Assembly (NCBI RefSeq): GCF_019097845.1 | Contig: NZ_JAHRGM010000067.1 | Coordinates: 1-64,000, forward strand | Direction: 5' to 3' | DNA length: 64,000 bases | Source: Sphingobium sp. AS12 | GTDB taxonomy: Bacteria > Pseudomonadota > Alphaproteobacteria > Sphingomonadales > Sphingomonadaceae | In this document: positions 41,398-50,741 of the stretch, one piece after another | Layout of the letters: each line of letters opens with the position of its first letter | Numbering within the stretch: position 1 is the first letter of the stretch | Position numbers and translations under genes: made by a program | Notes under the pieces: model-generated | Database searches by the model: none | The model's input: only the letters and a program-made list of their open reading frames with translations | What the model was told of the DNA's origin: nothing

Positions 41398-42270
41398 ATG
41401 AAATTGCTTGTCCGCCACCAGACCGTCTATCGCTATGACGCATCGGCCGGACGCGTGGCGATGCGGCTGAAGCTGATGCCGGTCGATACCCCGGCGCAGA
41501 CCGTGCTGGACTGGCAGGTCAGCGTGAACGGCGATGTGCTGACCGATTTTCGCCCCAACAGCTATGGCGAGATGGAGACGATCTGGATCAGGCGAGACCG
41601 ACATGATCATGCCGTCATCGTGGCCGAAGGGCTGGTCGAAACCCGCGAGACTCATGGTGTGGTCGGCGCTCCGGTCAGCCGGGTCAATCCACTATACTAT
41701 CTGCGCGAAACCGCGCTCACCTGCGCGTCTGATGGCATCGCCGCGATGGCGCGCGCCACGCCCGAAGGCGATGGTCCGCTGGCGCGCCTCCATGCGCTGT
41801 CCGCCGCCGTCACGGACGCCGTTAGCTATCGCGCGGGCGTCACCACCTCCGCCACCACCGCCGCGCAGGCCTTCACGCTGGGGGCAGGGGTGTGCCAGGA
41901 TCACGCCCAGATCTTCATCGCCGGAGCGCGATCGCTCGGCATACCGGCGCGCTATGTGTCGGGCTATCTGCTCGCGGGCGACGGTAGCGAATTGCACGAA
42001 ACCCATGGCTGGGCCGAAGCACTGGTGCCGGAACTGGGCTGGGTCGGCTTTGATCCCTCCAACCGCGTCTGCGTGACCGAACGCTATCTGCGGGTCGCCA
42101 GCGGGCTGGACGCAGACGAGGCTGCGCCGATCCGGGGGACGATAACGGTTGCGGGCGATATCTCGATTGACGCGGACGTCCGTATCGCGCAGGCGGATGA
42201 CGGCGTCGAGGAACGGCAGTTGCAGCGGCAACAGCAGCAGTCTATCCCGCCGTCCGACGCGCAGCATTGA
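41398..42270 (+). CDS. Transglutaminase-like protease/ligase of the Anbu system
   Basis: A 290-residue protein with an N-terminal beta-sandwich (bacterial transglutaminase-like N-domain, about 1-90) and a papain-fold transglutaminase core. The catalytic triad is visible: C166 (GAGVCQDHAQIF), H203 (ETHGWAEALV), D219 (GFDPSN). It probably cleaves or transfers the peptide bond made by the ATP-grasp partner. It lies between alpha-E and Anbu in the conserved order. Confidence 0.92.
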   Translation: MKLLVRHQTVYRYDASAGRVAMRLKLMPVDTPAQTVLDWQVSVNGDVLTDFRPNSYGEMETIWIRRDRHDHAVIVAEGLVETRETHGVVGAPVSRVNPLYYLRETALTCASDGIAAMARATPEGDGPLARLHALSAAVTDAVSYRAGVTTSATTAAQAFTLGAGVCQDHAQIFIAGARSLGIPARYVSGYLLAGDGSELHETHGWAEALVPELGWVGFDPSNRVCVTERYLRVASGLDADEAAPIRGTITVAGDISIDADVRIAQADDGVEERQLQRQQQQSIPPSDAQH

Positions 42271-42295
42271 AAAAGCTTTCGGGGGCCGGGGACGA

Positions 42296-43033
42296 ATGAC
42301 CTATTGTGTGGCGGTGCGGGTTGACCAGGGACTGGTCATGCTGTCCGACACCCGCACCAATGCGGGCATGGACAATATCGCCCGTTTTCGTAAGAGCTTC
42401 ACCTATCTGGTCGAAGGCGAACGGGCGATCACCCTGCTCTGTTCGGGCAACCTGTCCATCACCCAGGGGGTGAAGGCCACGCTCAGCAAGGCGATCAAGG
42501 ACGCCAAGCTCGACCCCGACGTCGAAACCATCCTCAATTGCAGCACCATGCACCGCGTTGCGCAGATCGTCGGCGACGCGATGCGCGCGATGCAGACGCG
42601 ATATCGCGAAAGCATCGAAATGGGCGGCTCCGGCGCCAGCGCCTCGATCATGATCGCGGGCCAGCGCCGCGGTGGCAAACCGCGCCTCTATCTGGTCTAT
42701 AGCGCAGGCAATTTCATCGAAGCGACCGAGGACACGCCCTTCTTTCAGATTGGCGAGCATAAATATGGCAAGCCGATCCTGGACCGCATCATCAAGCGCG
42801 AAACCACGCTGGAGGACGCGACCAAGGCGGTGCTGGTGTCGATGGACTCGACCCTGCGCTCCAATCTCTCGGTCGGGATGCCGCTCGACCTGACCGTCAT
42901 CCCCACCGACAGGTTCGACTTCCGCGTCCGCACCCGGATCGAGGCTGACAATGAGGAATTCGCGATGATCTCCCAAAGCTGGAGCGCGGCGCTTCGCAAA
43001 GGGTTCGAGGATCTGCCCAACGTATTGGATTGA
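42296..43033 (+). CDS. anbu: Anbu, bacterial proteasome-like N-terminal-threonine hydrolase
   Basis: A 245-residue proteasome beta-like (Ntn) protein. After Met removal the N-terminus is TYCVAVRVDQGLVMLSDTRT, putting Thr1 as nucleophile, with Asp17 (SDTRTNAG) and Lys32 (ARFRKSF) in the right places. That makes it Anbu rather than HslV. Anbu assembles into an open helical ring; its substrates are not known. The start at 42296 is fixed by the need for Thr at position 2. Preceded by ATP-grasp, alpha-E and transglutaminase genes, the typical Anbu operon. Confidence 0.92.
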   Translation: MTYCVAVRVDQGLVMLSDTRTNAGMDNIARFRKSFTYLVEGERAITLLCSGNLSITQGVKATLSKAIKDAKLDPDVETILNCSTMHRVAQIVGDAMRAMQTRYRESIEMGGSGASASIMIAGQRRGGKPRLYLVYSAGNFIEATEDTPFFQIGEHKYGKPILDRIIKRETTLEDATKAVLVSMDSTLRSNLSVGMPLDLTVIPTDRFDFRVRTRIEADNEEFAMISQSWSAALRKGFEDLPNVLD

Positions 43034-43217
43034 GGCGGGCGGGGCATCGGCGAAGCCCGTTTCAAAGCAGGATTTTCTCCGATTTCTGGCCGCAGATGGA
43101 TCATCCGGCGTGCTACCTACATCCCTGCTTCCCACGCCCCAAGCAAATCCTTCGCTTGCCTGCGCGCCGTCACGGCCTATCTCTCCCATCAACACGAATC
43201 GCAGCTGAAAGCCTGAT

Positions 43218-44180
43218 ATGACCGCCACCCATTCGACCCGCATGTTGATCCTCGGTTCCGGCCCGGCTGGCCTGTCCGCCGCCATTTATGGCGCGCGAGC
43301 GGGTCTGGCGCCGATCGTGGTGCAGGGGATGCAGCCGGGCGGGCAGCTGACCATCACCACCGACGTCGAAAATTACCCCGGCTTCAAGGACGTGATCCAG
43401 GGGCCGTGGCTGATGGAGCAGATGCAGGCGCAGGCCGAGCATGTCGGCGCGCAGATGATGTATGACCAGATCGTTGACGTGGACCTGTCGCAGCGCCCGT
43501 TCCGCCTGACCGGCGACGGTGGCGTGGTCTATGTCGCCGACACGTTGGTCATCTGCACCGGCGCGCAGGCGAAATGGCTGGGCGTCGAGGGTGAGGAGCA
43601 TTTGCAGGGCAAGGGCGTCAGCGCCTGCGCCACCTGCGACGGCTTCTTCTATCGCGGCAAGAAGGTGGTGGTCATCGGCGGCGGCAATACCGCGGTTGAG
43701 GAAGCGCTCTACCTCACCAACCACAGCCATGACGTTACGCTGATCCACCGCCGCGATACGCTGCGCGCCGAAAAGATTTTGCAGGAACGGCTCCACGCCC
43801 ATCCGAACATCAAGGTGCTGTGGAACAAGGCGGTCGATAAATTCGTCGGCGGCGGAACACCCGAAGGGCTGGTCGGCGTGGACCTGATCGATACCGTGAC
43901 CGGCGAAAGGTCGCACGAGCCGACCGATGGCGGATTCGTCGCGATCGGCCACCACCCCGCGACCGAACTGTTTACCAGCAAGCTGCCGATGGACGAGGGC
44001 TATCTGCTGGTCGAAAAAGGCACCACCCGCACGTCCATCCCCGGCGTATTTGCGGCAGGCGACGTCACCGACAAAATCTATCGGCAAGCGGTAACTGCGG
44101 CAGGCATGGGCTGCATGGCGGCGCTGGACGTAGAAAAATTCCTGGCCGAAGCCGATTTTGAGGCGATGGTCGAGGCGTGA
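43218..44180 (+). CDS. trxB: Thioredoxin reductase
   Basis: A 320-residue NADPH/FAD flavoenzyme that reduces thioredoxin. FAD motif MLILGSGPAGLSAAIYGARA (9-28), redox-active cysteines C137 and C140 in SACATCDGFFYRGK, the NADPH site VVVIGGGNTAVEEALYL, and the C-terminal VFAAGDVTDKIYRQAVTAAG. Length is as usual. A 184-bp gap without recognised content separates it from Anbu. Confidence 0.96.
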   Translation: MTATHSTRMLILGSGPAGLSAAIYGARAGLAPIVVQGMQPGGQLTITTDVENYPGFKDVIQGPWLMEQMQAQAEHVGAQMMYDQIVDVDLSQRPFRLTGDGGVVYVADTLVICTGAQAKWLGVEGEEHLQGKGVSACATCDGFFYRGKKVVVIGGGNTAVEEALYLTNHSHDVTLIHRRDTLRAEKILQERLHAHPNIKVLWNKAVDKFVGGGTPEGLVGVDLIDTVTGERSHEPTDGGFVAIGHHPATELFTSKLPMDEGYLLVEKGTTRTSIPGVFAAGDVTDKIYRQAVTAAGMGCMAALDVEKFLAEADFEAMVEA

Positions 44181-44187
44181 CTACTTG

Positions 44188-44284
44188 CCGTTCGGGCTGA
44201 GCGAAGTCGAAGCCTTCCACTGAGCGGAGCGAAGTGCCTTCACTACGTTCAGGCGGACCCTTCGACTTCGCTCAGGGCGAACGG
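44188..44284. repeat. Palindromic repeat of the CCGTTCG/GAAGTCGAAG family
   Basis: Left arm CCGTTCGGGCTGAGCGAAG continuing TCGAAGCC, right arm the inverted CCGTTCGCCCTGAGCGAAG..., with a middle part carrying a further GAGCGGAGCGAAGTG variant. It fills the gap between the trxB stop and the convergent acyl carrier protein gene, so it may act as a shared transcript end. Confidence 0.85.
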
Positions 44285-44287
44285 ATA

Positions 44288-44578
44288 TTATTGCGCCACC
44301 TTGCCCCGCGCAAATGCCACCAGCGACCCGAACGTCTCGAACGTGTCGCCGTCAATATCGTCGTCCTCGATCAATATGTCGAAGCGATCTTCCATCTCGG
44401 TCAGCAGTCCCGCGACGGCCATGGAGTCCAGCTCCGGCAGCGCCCCGAACAAGGGCGTGTCGGCGTCGAAACCGTCGACCTGATCCTGCGAAAGGCCCAG
44501 CACGTCGCGCAACAGCGCCCGCGTCAAAAGCTCGATGTCATCGGTCCGGTCGACCGGCTGAGAATTATGCGCCCGCAT
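44288..44578 (-). CDS. Acyl carrier protein, XrtA-locus type
   Basis: A 96-residue carrier protein. The phosphopantetheine attachment site is S52 in PELDSMAVAGLLTEMEDRF, followed by acidic helix III (ILIEDDDIDGDTFETFGSLV). The start MRAHNSQP at 44578 is chosen because the longer frame is the shadow of the next gene. It would carry an acyl or amino-acyl group activated by the acyl-CoA ligase-like enzyme encoded divergently at 45674, as in other exosortase-A loci. Confidence 0.88.
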   Translation of the reverse strand: MRAHNSQPVDRTDDIELLTRALLRDVLGLSQDQVDGFDADTPLFGALPELDSMAVAGLLTEMEDRFDILIEDDDIDGDTFETFGSLVAFARGKVAQ

Positions 44579-44606
44579 GGTGGGCGACGTCCTAGTCAGT
44601 CCCGGC

Positions 44607-45611
44607 CTATCCGACAAGCGCGGAAATGGCCGTGCGGGCCGCTGGCAGCCAGTTGGAGGCGTGGCGCGGGTTGAAGGCGTCGATGCGGTGGAGCGGCACT
44701 CGCTCCTCCATCCAGTCACTCTTATAGGGATTGTCGCCGGTGCCATAGTCGATCATCGCGACTCGATCGCCGTCGATCGCCTGCGCAAACATCGCATGGC
44801 TGAGCAACGTGCCGGGCGATCCGGCGTCATGCGCGCGATCATGGGAGAGTTTGTGGATTAGGGCCACGCCATTCTCCACAGTCCATAATTGGGTGGCGAC
44901 CGCGCGCTCCCCGTCCCGCGCAAAGCCCAACCGCAAGCGTCCTGCCTCACTCTCCTGTTCGGCAAGCGCCCGCAGGAAATCGAGGCCCGGCTCCGGTTGC
45001 TTCCAGCTGCGCCCATGCACATCGACATAATCGCGCCACAGATCGTCAGTCAGGTGATCGCTGATCGACAGGTCATAGCGGCTGCCCCGCGCCCGGCGCT
45101 TGACCAATGTGCGCAACCGGCCGGGACGGCTGGCCCAGTAGGTCGCGAAATCGCGTCCATTGACCCGCAAAATATGCCGCCCGCCCATTGGCCGCGACAG
45201 CGCAAACCATCCGGTCCTGCGCAGGCTGGCGAGCATCTCGGCGCTTGCTTCGACCGGATAGAGATCAATCTGGCTGGTGGTGCGCAACAGGTGACCGCTC
45301 AGCGCTTCGAGTAACAGCGTCCGCTGCCCCTCATCGGGATCACCCGTAAATTGCGGCGACCAGTCAAAACTATACCAGTTGGCCAGCGCCGACACCCGGC
45401 GACTGTCGTGGCCAAGCAGGAACAGCCACGCCTGCGCGCCATCCTCTTCCGCCACAACCACCCGCACCGGGACATCGGCAAAGCAATGGCGGTGCAGAAA
45501 ATCGAACCAGTCATACCGCCCGAACAGGCAAGGCACGGCTTCGCGGTCGAGACGGCCATGCAGCGCGTCCCGCACATCCGCGAGGCTGTGATATTCCCTT
45601 GTCGTCGGCAA
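44607..45611 (-). CDS. FemAB/CelD-like acetyltransferase (GNAT fold) of the EPS locus
   Basis: A 334-residue protein with a GNAT-type fold of the FemAB/CelD group (PF13480-like). Landmarks are the central LRVNGRDFATYWASRPGRLR, KRRARGSRYDLSI, and the late YGTGDNPYKSDWMEERVPL. It probably transfers an acyl or amino-acyl group to a polysaccharide, using the adjacent acyl carrier protein as donor. The start is the TTG at 45611 with GGAG upstream; the longer frame overlaps the divergent ligase and is not credible. It is 28 bp upstream of the ACP gene on the same strand. Confidence 0.82.
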   Translation of the reverse strand: MPTTREYHSLADVRDALHGRLDREAVPCLFGRYDWFDFLHRHCFADVPVRVVVAEEDGAQAWLFLLGHDSRRVSALANWYSFDWSPQFTGDPDEGQRTLLLEALSGHLLRTTSQIDLYPVEASAEMLASLRRTGWFALSRPMGGRHILRVNGRDFATYWASRPGRLRTLVKRRARGSRYDLSISDHLTDDLWRDYVDVHGRSWKQPEPGLDFLRALAEQESEAGRLRLGFARDGERAVATQLWTVENGVALIHKLSHDRAHDAGSPGTLLSHAMFAQAIDGDRVAMIDYGTGDNPYKSDWMEERVPLHRIDAFNPRHASNWLPAARTAISALVG

Positions 45612-45673
45612 CCGACTATCTCCGCATTCGTCTGGACAGGGCTTAGGGCCAAAGTCTGGAAATGGAGTTAAGC

Positions 45674-47194
45674 GTGCCACAAGCTGAACCGACTGCCGCG
45701 ATCCTGCCGATCGATCACCTGCTGTTGCGGGGCGATCCGGCGCGGGCTGCGCTGGACGGGCGGTCGGGCAGCTATAATTTCGCCGAGCTGGAGGAGACGC
45801 TGGGGCGGCTGGCAGGCTGGCTGGCGGGTTTCGGGCTGGAGCCGGGTGCGCGGGTCGCAAGCTGGATTGCCAAGGGGCCGGTTGCCGCGCTGATGCCGCT
45901 GGCCGCGCCACGCGCGGGTCTGGTCCATGTGCCGGTCAACCCACTGCTCAAGCACGCACAGGTGGCGCATATATTGGCGGACAGCGGGGCGGCGCTGCTG
46001 ATCGGCACGACCGCGCGACTCGCCACCTTGGCGCCGGGCGAAGTGCCAGAAGGCTGTCAGTTGCACCGAGAGGATGACGCCGCCTGCGCCATGAGCGGCG
46101 GCACCGCGCTGGGGCCATCAACGGCAGGCCCGGACGATCTCGCCGCCATCCTCTACACCAGCGGATCGACCGGACGGCCCAAGGGGGTAATGCTCAGCCA
46201 CGCCAATCTCTGGCTCGGCGCGGTCGCGGTGGCAGATTATCTAGGCCTCACGCGGCAGGACCGCACCGCCTGCGTCCTGCCGTTCAGCTTCGATTATGGC
46301 CAGAATCAGCTGTTTTCAACTTGGGTTTCGGGCGGCTGCGTCTATCCGCTCGACTATCTGACACCGCGTGACGTCATGAAGCTGGTCGACCGGCGCGACA
46401 TCACGACACTGGCAGGCGTCCCGCCACTCTGGGTGCAAATCACTGAACTGGACTGGCCGCCGGAGGTCGCGGCCAAGCTCAAGCGCCTGACCAACAGCGG
46501 CGGCGCACTCACCCGGCCGCTGGTTGCAAAGCTGCGCGCCCTGTTTCCGCAGGCGGACCTCTATCCCATGTATGGCCTGACCGAAGCCTTCCGCTCCACC
46601 TATTTGCCGCCCACGCTCGTCGATACTCACCCCGACTCGATGGGGTCGGCGATTCCCTTCGCTGAAATACTCGTGGTCCGTCCCGATGGCAGCATCACCG
46701 ACGATGACGAGCCGGGCGAACTGGTCCATTGCGGGCCGCTGGTGGCGCAGGGCTATTGGCGCGATGCCGCCCGCACCGCCGAACGCTTCAAACCCGCGCC
46801 GCCTGCGTCCCGCTATGGCGGCATGGCGGTCTGGTCTGGCGATACGGTACGGCGCGACGCTGAAGGTCTGCTCTATTTCGTTGGCCGCGACGATGCGATG
46901 ATCAAGTCGGCGGGCAACCGCATCAGCCCGACCGAGATAGAGGAGGCAGCCGTCGCCGTGCCGGGAGTCGCCGAAGCGGTGGCACTGGGGGTGAAGGATG
47001 AAAGGCTGGGACAGGCGGTCAAATTGCTACTGCGCTCCGCGGACCCGGACGTTGCCCCAGCGGTCGCCGCGCACCTCAAGGCCGAACTGCCCAATTTCAT
47101 GCAGCCGCGCGAAATCCTTGTGCTGGCCGCTTTTCCCCGCAATCCCAACGGCAAGACTGATCGAGTCGCACTGGCGCGGGAGTATTGCATTTGA
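45674..47194 (+). CDS. Acyl-CoA ligase (AMP-forming), exosortase-A-associated
   Basis: A 506-residue ANL-superfamily adenylating enzyme. AMP-binding motif LYTSGSTGRPKGVMLSH (about 162-178), the YGLTEAFRSTYLPP region, GDTVRRDAEGLLYFVGRDD and the C-terminal catalytic lysine in NPNGKTDRVAL. It would activate a carboxylic or amino acid and load it on CoA or the nearby acyl carrier protein. The GTG at 45674 has GGAG six bases upstream; an ATG at 45662 is the alternative. First gene of the long plus-strand XrtA run. Confidence 0.9.
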   Translation: MPQAEPTAAILPIDHLLLRGDPARAALDGRSGSYNFAELEETLGRLAGWLAGFGLEPGARVASWIAKGPVAALMPLAAPRAGLVHVPVNPLLKHAQVAHILADSGAALLIGTTARLATLAPGEVPEGCQLHREDDAACAMSGGTALGPSTAGPDDLAAILYTSGSTGRPKGVMLSHANLWLGAVAVADYLGLTRQDRTACVLPFSFDYGQNQLFSTWVSGGCVYPLDYLTPRDVMKLVDRRDITTLAGVPPLWVQITELDWPPEVAAKLKRLTNSGGALTRPLVAKLRALFPQADLYPMYGLTEAFRSTYLPPTLVDTHPDSMGSAIPFAEILVVRPDGSITDDDEPGELVHCGPLVAQGYWRDAARTAERFKPAPPASRYGGMAVWSGDTVRRDAEGLLYFVGRDDAMIKSAGNRISPTEIEEAAVAVPGVAEAVALGVKDERLGQAVKLLLRSADPDVAPAVAAHLKAELPNFMQPREILVLAAFPRNPNGKTDRVALAREYCI

Positions 47195-48423
47195 AACCGA
47201 TGGGACCGATCCCGCCCTGGTTTGCGGCGGAAGAGGGGATGTTGCTGGTCGGCGGCTATGGCGCGGCCAGTCTGGTGGACGAGGCAGGCGACACGCCGCT
47301 CTTTGCCTATGACATGGACATTGTCGCAGCGCAGATCCGCCGCTTCCGCGAGGCGATGCCCGCAGCGCTCCATCTCCATTATGCGATCAAGGCGAACCCT
47401 TATGCGCCGCTGCTGACAGCGATGGCGGGGCAAGTGGACGGCTTCGACATTGCGTCGGGCGGTGAGCTGGAGATGGCACTGGCGGCGGGCATGGACCCGG
47501 CGCGGATCAGCTTTGCCGGGCCGGGCAAGCGCAATGACGAACTGGAAGCGGCGATCTTTGCCGGGGTGACGCTCAACCTCGAATCCGAAGGGGAGGGGCG
47601 GCGCTCGCTCGCCATTGGTCAGCGGATCGGCAAGATCCCGCGCGTCGCGGTGCGGGTGAACCCGGACTTTGATCTGAAAGGCTCCGGTATGCGGATGGGC
47701 GGCGGTGCCAAGCCCTTTGGCGTCGATGCCGACCATGCCGCCGCGCTGGCGAGGGCGATGATAGATGGCGGCGCGGACTGGCGCGGCTGGCACATATTTG
47801 CGGGCAGCCAGAATCTGGACGCAATGGCGATCATCGAGACGCAGGCGGCGACGATCGCGCTCGCCGCCCGCCTGTCCGACGCGGTTGGCGTTACTCCGCC
47901 GCTGGTCAATCTGGGCGGCGGATTTGGCCTTGCCTATTTCCCCGGCGATGTGCCGCTCGACATCCGCCCGATCGGCGTTGCGCTCGACACCGCGTTCGAA
48001 TCGCTGCCTGATATTCTTACGGGCAGCGCCTTTGCGATCGAACTGGGCCGCTGGCTGGTCGGGGAGGCGGGAGTCTATCTGACTCGCGTTATTGACGTGA
48101 AGGTCAGCCAGGGCGAAACATTCGTCGTCGTCGATGGCGGGCTGCATCATCAACTGGCGGCCAGCGGCAATTTCGGCACGGTGGTGCGCCGCAACTATCC
48201 GATCGCACTCGCCAACCATTTTGGCGCAGCGCCTGCCGCCGATCCGGTCACGGTGGTGGGGTGCCTCTGCACGCCCATCGACCGGCTGGGTGACAAGATT
48301 GCACTGCCGCCGGTGCAGGAAGGCGACCTGATCGCCATTTTCCTTGCCGGAGCCTATGGCGCATCGGCCAGCCCCGCTGCATTTCTTGGTCATCCAAGTC
48401 CTCGCGAAGTTTTACTTGGATGA
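47191..48423 (+). CDS. PLP-dependent decarboxylase, exosortase-A-associated
   Basis: A 410-residue fold-type III PLP enzyme of the ornithine/diaminopimelate decarboxylase family. The PLP lysine is K67 in HYAIKANPYAPLL; HIFAGSQNLD and VNLGGGFGLAYFPGDVPLD are core blocks, and GCLCTPIDRLGDKI holds the Cys that acts from the other subunit. It starts with TTG overlapping the ligase stop (TTGA), GGGAG eight bases upstream, giving KPMGPIPPWF after the Met as in relatives. It likely makes an amine used to decorate the exopolysaccharide. Confidence 0.9.
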   Translation: MKPMGPIPPWFAAEEGMLLVGGYGAASLVDEAGDTPLFAYDMDIVAAQIRRFREAMPAALHLHYAIKANPYAPLLTAMAGQVDGFDIASGGELEMALAAGMDPARISFAGPGKRNDELEAAIFAGVTLNLESEGEGRRSLAIGQRIGKIPRVAVRVNPDFDLKGSGMRMGGGAKPFGVDADHAAALARAMIDGGADWRGWHIFAGSQNLDAMAIIETQAATIALAARLSDAVGVTPPLVNLGGGFGLAYFPGDVPLDIRPIGVALDTAFESLPDILTGSAFAIELGRWLVGEAGVYLTRVIDVKVSQGETFVVVDGGLHHQLAASGNFGTVVRRNYPIALANHFGAAPAADPVTVVGCLCTPIDRLGDKIALPPVQEGDLIAIFLAGAYGASASPAAFLGHPSPREVLLG

Positions 48424-48556
48424 GTTGTTGGTGACTTAACTCCTAACGGTATCTTTACCCTTTCCCGGCAAGAAGAGGTCGGAAGCCCTGTGCTGACCGG
48501 CCCGCCTTGCCCTCTTTGGCGGCTGGTCGCGCATGGCCGCACAAAGAGGTGAGATT

Positions 48557-49204
48557 ATGCGTTTCGTGTCGGTTTCCAGGCTGCTGATCGGTGCATCGCT
48601 GCCCGCGCTCGTCCTGTCTGGCTGCGCTTCGGGTGGCGCCAGCGGACCGCAATTGCCGCCAGCCTCCTTCGTTTCGACGCGCGAAGGGCCGGGCGAGGAA
48701 TATATTATCGGCCCATTGGACGACCTCACCATCTTCGTGTGGCGCAATCCTGAATTGGGGGCAAAGGTGCAGGTGCGCCCCGATGGCCGCATCACCACGC
48801 CGCTGATCACCGACATGCCAGCCGTGGGCAAGACGCCCAAAATGCTGGCGGACGACATCAAGCTGGCGCTGACCCAATATATTGAAAATCCGCTGGTTTC
48901 TGTGATCGTCAACAATTTCAGCGGCACGTTCAGCCAGCAGGTGCGGATCGTCGGCGCGACCGAAAAGCCCGCCTCGATCCCCTACCGCGCGAACATGACG
49001 TTGCTCGACGCGATGATCTCGGTCGGTGGGCTGTCCGAATTTGCAGCGGGCAACCGCGCGCGGCTGGTCCGGTTCAACAAGAATAGCGGCAAGCAGCAGG
49101 AATATAAGGTCCGCCTCAACGACCTGCTCAAAAAGGGCGACACGAAGGCGAACGTCATGCTCGCCCCCGGCGACGTCATCATCATCCCCGAAAGCATGTT
49201 CTGA
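48557..49204 (+). CDS. Outer-membrane polysaccharide export lipoprotein (Wza-like)
   Basis: A 215-residue export protein. The lipoprotein signal ends in LVLSGC (Cys about 24), then the polysaccharide-export domain (YIIGPLDDLTIFVWRNPELG; VRPDGRITTPLITDMPAVGK) and a SLBB-type domain (VRIVGATEKPASIPYRANMT). It forms the outer-membrane exit for the EPS. GAGGTGAG lies before the ATG at 48557. A 133-bp gap without other genes precedes it and may hold a promoter. Confidence 0.92.
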   Translation: MRFVSVSRLLIGASLPALVLSGCASGGASGPQLPPASFVSTREGPGEEYIIGPLDDLTIFVWRNPELGAKVQVRPDGRITTPLITDMPAVGKTPKMLADDIKLALTQYIENPLVSVIVNNFSGTFSQQVRIVGATEKPASIPYRANMTLLDAMISVGGLSEFAAGNRARLVRFNKNSGKQQEYKVRLNDLLKKGDTKANVMLAPGDVIIIPESMF

Positions 49205-49206
49205 TC

Positions 49207-50727
49207 ATGGCCGGTCTCTACGACGAATTGCTGCTGCTGCTCCACGGTGTCTGGAGCCGACGCTGGGTCGCGCTGGGCGTGGCCTGGGGCGTATGCATGT
49301 TGGGCTGGCTGGGCGTGGCGCTCATCCCCAACAGCTATCAGTCCAAGGCGCGGGTCTATGTGAACACCCAGTCGCTGCTGGAGGACAAGGTGGGCATCAC
49401 CCAGGTCCAGTCGCAGCAGGATCTCGACCGGGTGCGCAGCACGCTGGCCAGCACTGAAAATCTGGAAAAGGTCGTGCGCAACACCGACCTGTCCCAGACC
49501 GTGTCCAGCCAGCGCGACATCGCCGCGAAGATCACGACCCTGCGCGAAAATATCACCGTCATGGCGCAGGCTGACCCCAGCATGATCGACATCACGGCGG
49601 CGTCCGCCGACAGCAGCCTGTCGGACGGTGCGAATGCGCGGATTTCGCAGCAGATCGTGCAGAAGCTGATCGACATTTTCCAGGAGGAAAATCTTTCCGG
49701 CGACCGCAACGAAACCAAGCAGAGCCTCGCCTTCCTCGACCAGCAGATTGCGGCACGGGGCAAGCAGTTGGAGGCCGCCGACCAGCGCCGCGTCGAATTT
49801 GCGCAGCGCTATGTCGGGCTGTTGCCCGGTGCCGGTTCGATCAGCCAGCGGATGGATGCCGCGCGGCAGGAAATCAACACGATCGATTCGCAACTGGTTC
49901 AGGCACAGAGCGCGCTGAGCGCGATGAACGGCCAGTTGGCGGGCACGCCGCAAAGCCTGCCGGGCGTCGGCCCATCGGGCGGGCCTTCGGCACTGGGTCA
50001 GGCGCAGGCCAATCTGGCCGGGATGCGCGCACGCGGCTGGACCGCCAATCACCCTGACGTGATCGCAGCCCAGCGTGAGGTCGACGCCCTGCGTAAGGCA
50101 GGGGGCGGCGCGAACGGTGGTGGCGGCAGCACGCCCAACCCTGCTTATCTGTCGATCCGTTCGATGCAGGCCGAACGCGCCGCCACGGTGCAGGCGCTCG
50201 GCACGCGCAAGGCGCAGTTGCAGGCCGATCTCAACACGATGATGGCCAAGCAGGTCAATGAACCCGGCGTCGCGTCGGAGCAGGAAAAGCTCGACCGCGA
50301 TTATGAGGTTCTGAAAACCCAATATGACAAGCTGCTCGCCGATCGCGAGGAAATCCGTCTGCGTGGCGAGGTCAAGACCGAGACCGGCTCCGTCCAGTTC
50401 CGCGTCATCAACCCGCCCAGCGTGCCGACTGCACCTGCCGCCCCCAACCGGCCGCTGCTGTTGCTGGGCGTTCTGATCCTGGGGATTGGCGCAGGTGTCG
50501 GTGTCGCCTTTGCGATGGGTCAGCTCAAGGGGACATTCCCCACTGCTGCGCGGCTGGAACGGGCGATCGGCCTGCCGGTCGCAGGCTCCATCAGCCAGAC
50601 GATCAGTGCGGCGCAGGTCGCCATCGATAAGCAGCGGATGAAATGGTTTGCCGGTGCCAGCGGGGGCTTGGCCGCCGTCTGTCTGCTGCTGATCGTCGTC
50701 GAATTCGTCCAGCGCGGTATGGCGTGA
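49207..50727 (+). CDS. Wzz-type polysaccharide chain-length determinant, XrtA type
   Basis: A 506-residue inner-membrane co-polymerase. One N-terminal helix (VALGVAWGVCMLGWLGVALI), the Wzz motif, a long periplasmic coiled-coil region (about 100-390, with a Gly/Ser/Pro-rich break near 245-265), a C-terminal helix at about 418-440 and a further one near 480. It sets EPS chain length together with the tyrosine kinase encoded next. It starts two bases after the export gene stop. Confidence 0.92.
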   Translation: MAGLYDELLLLLHGVWSRRWVALGVAWGVCMLGWLGVALIPNSYQSKARVYVNTQSLLEDKVGITQVQSQQDLDRVRSTLASTENLEKVVRNTDLSQTVSSQRDIAAKITTLRENITVMAQADPSMIDITAASADSSLSDGANARISQQIVQKLIDIFQEENLSGDRNETKQSLAFLDQQIAARGKQLEAADQRRVEFAQRYVGLLPGAGSISQRMDAARQEINTIDSQLVQAQSALSAMNGQLAGTPQSLPGVGPSGGPSALGQAQANLAGMRARGWTANHPDVIAAQREVDALRKAGGGANGGGGSTPNPAYLSIRSMQAERAATVQALGTRKAQLQADLNTMMAKQVNEPGVASEQEKLDRDYEVLKTQYDKLLADREEIRLRGEVKTETGSVQFRVINPPSVPTAPAAPNRPLLLLGVLILGIGAGVGVAFAMGQLKGTFPTAARLERAIGLPVAGSISQTISAAQVAIDKQRMKWFAGASGGLAAVCLLLIVVEFVQRGMA

Positions 50728-50741
50728 AGGAGCCAGTCACC

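Noticed and set aside
48424..48556. Riboswitch in the leader of the EPS export gene
   Set aside because: The 133-bp gap contains some inverted repeats but none matches a riboswitch class I can recognise.
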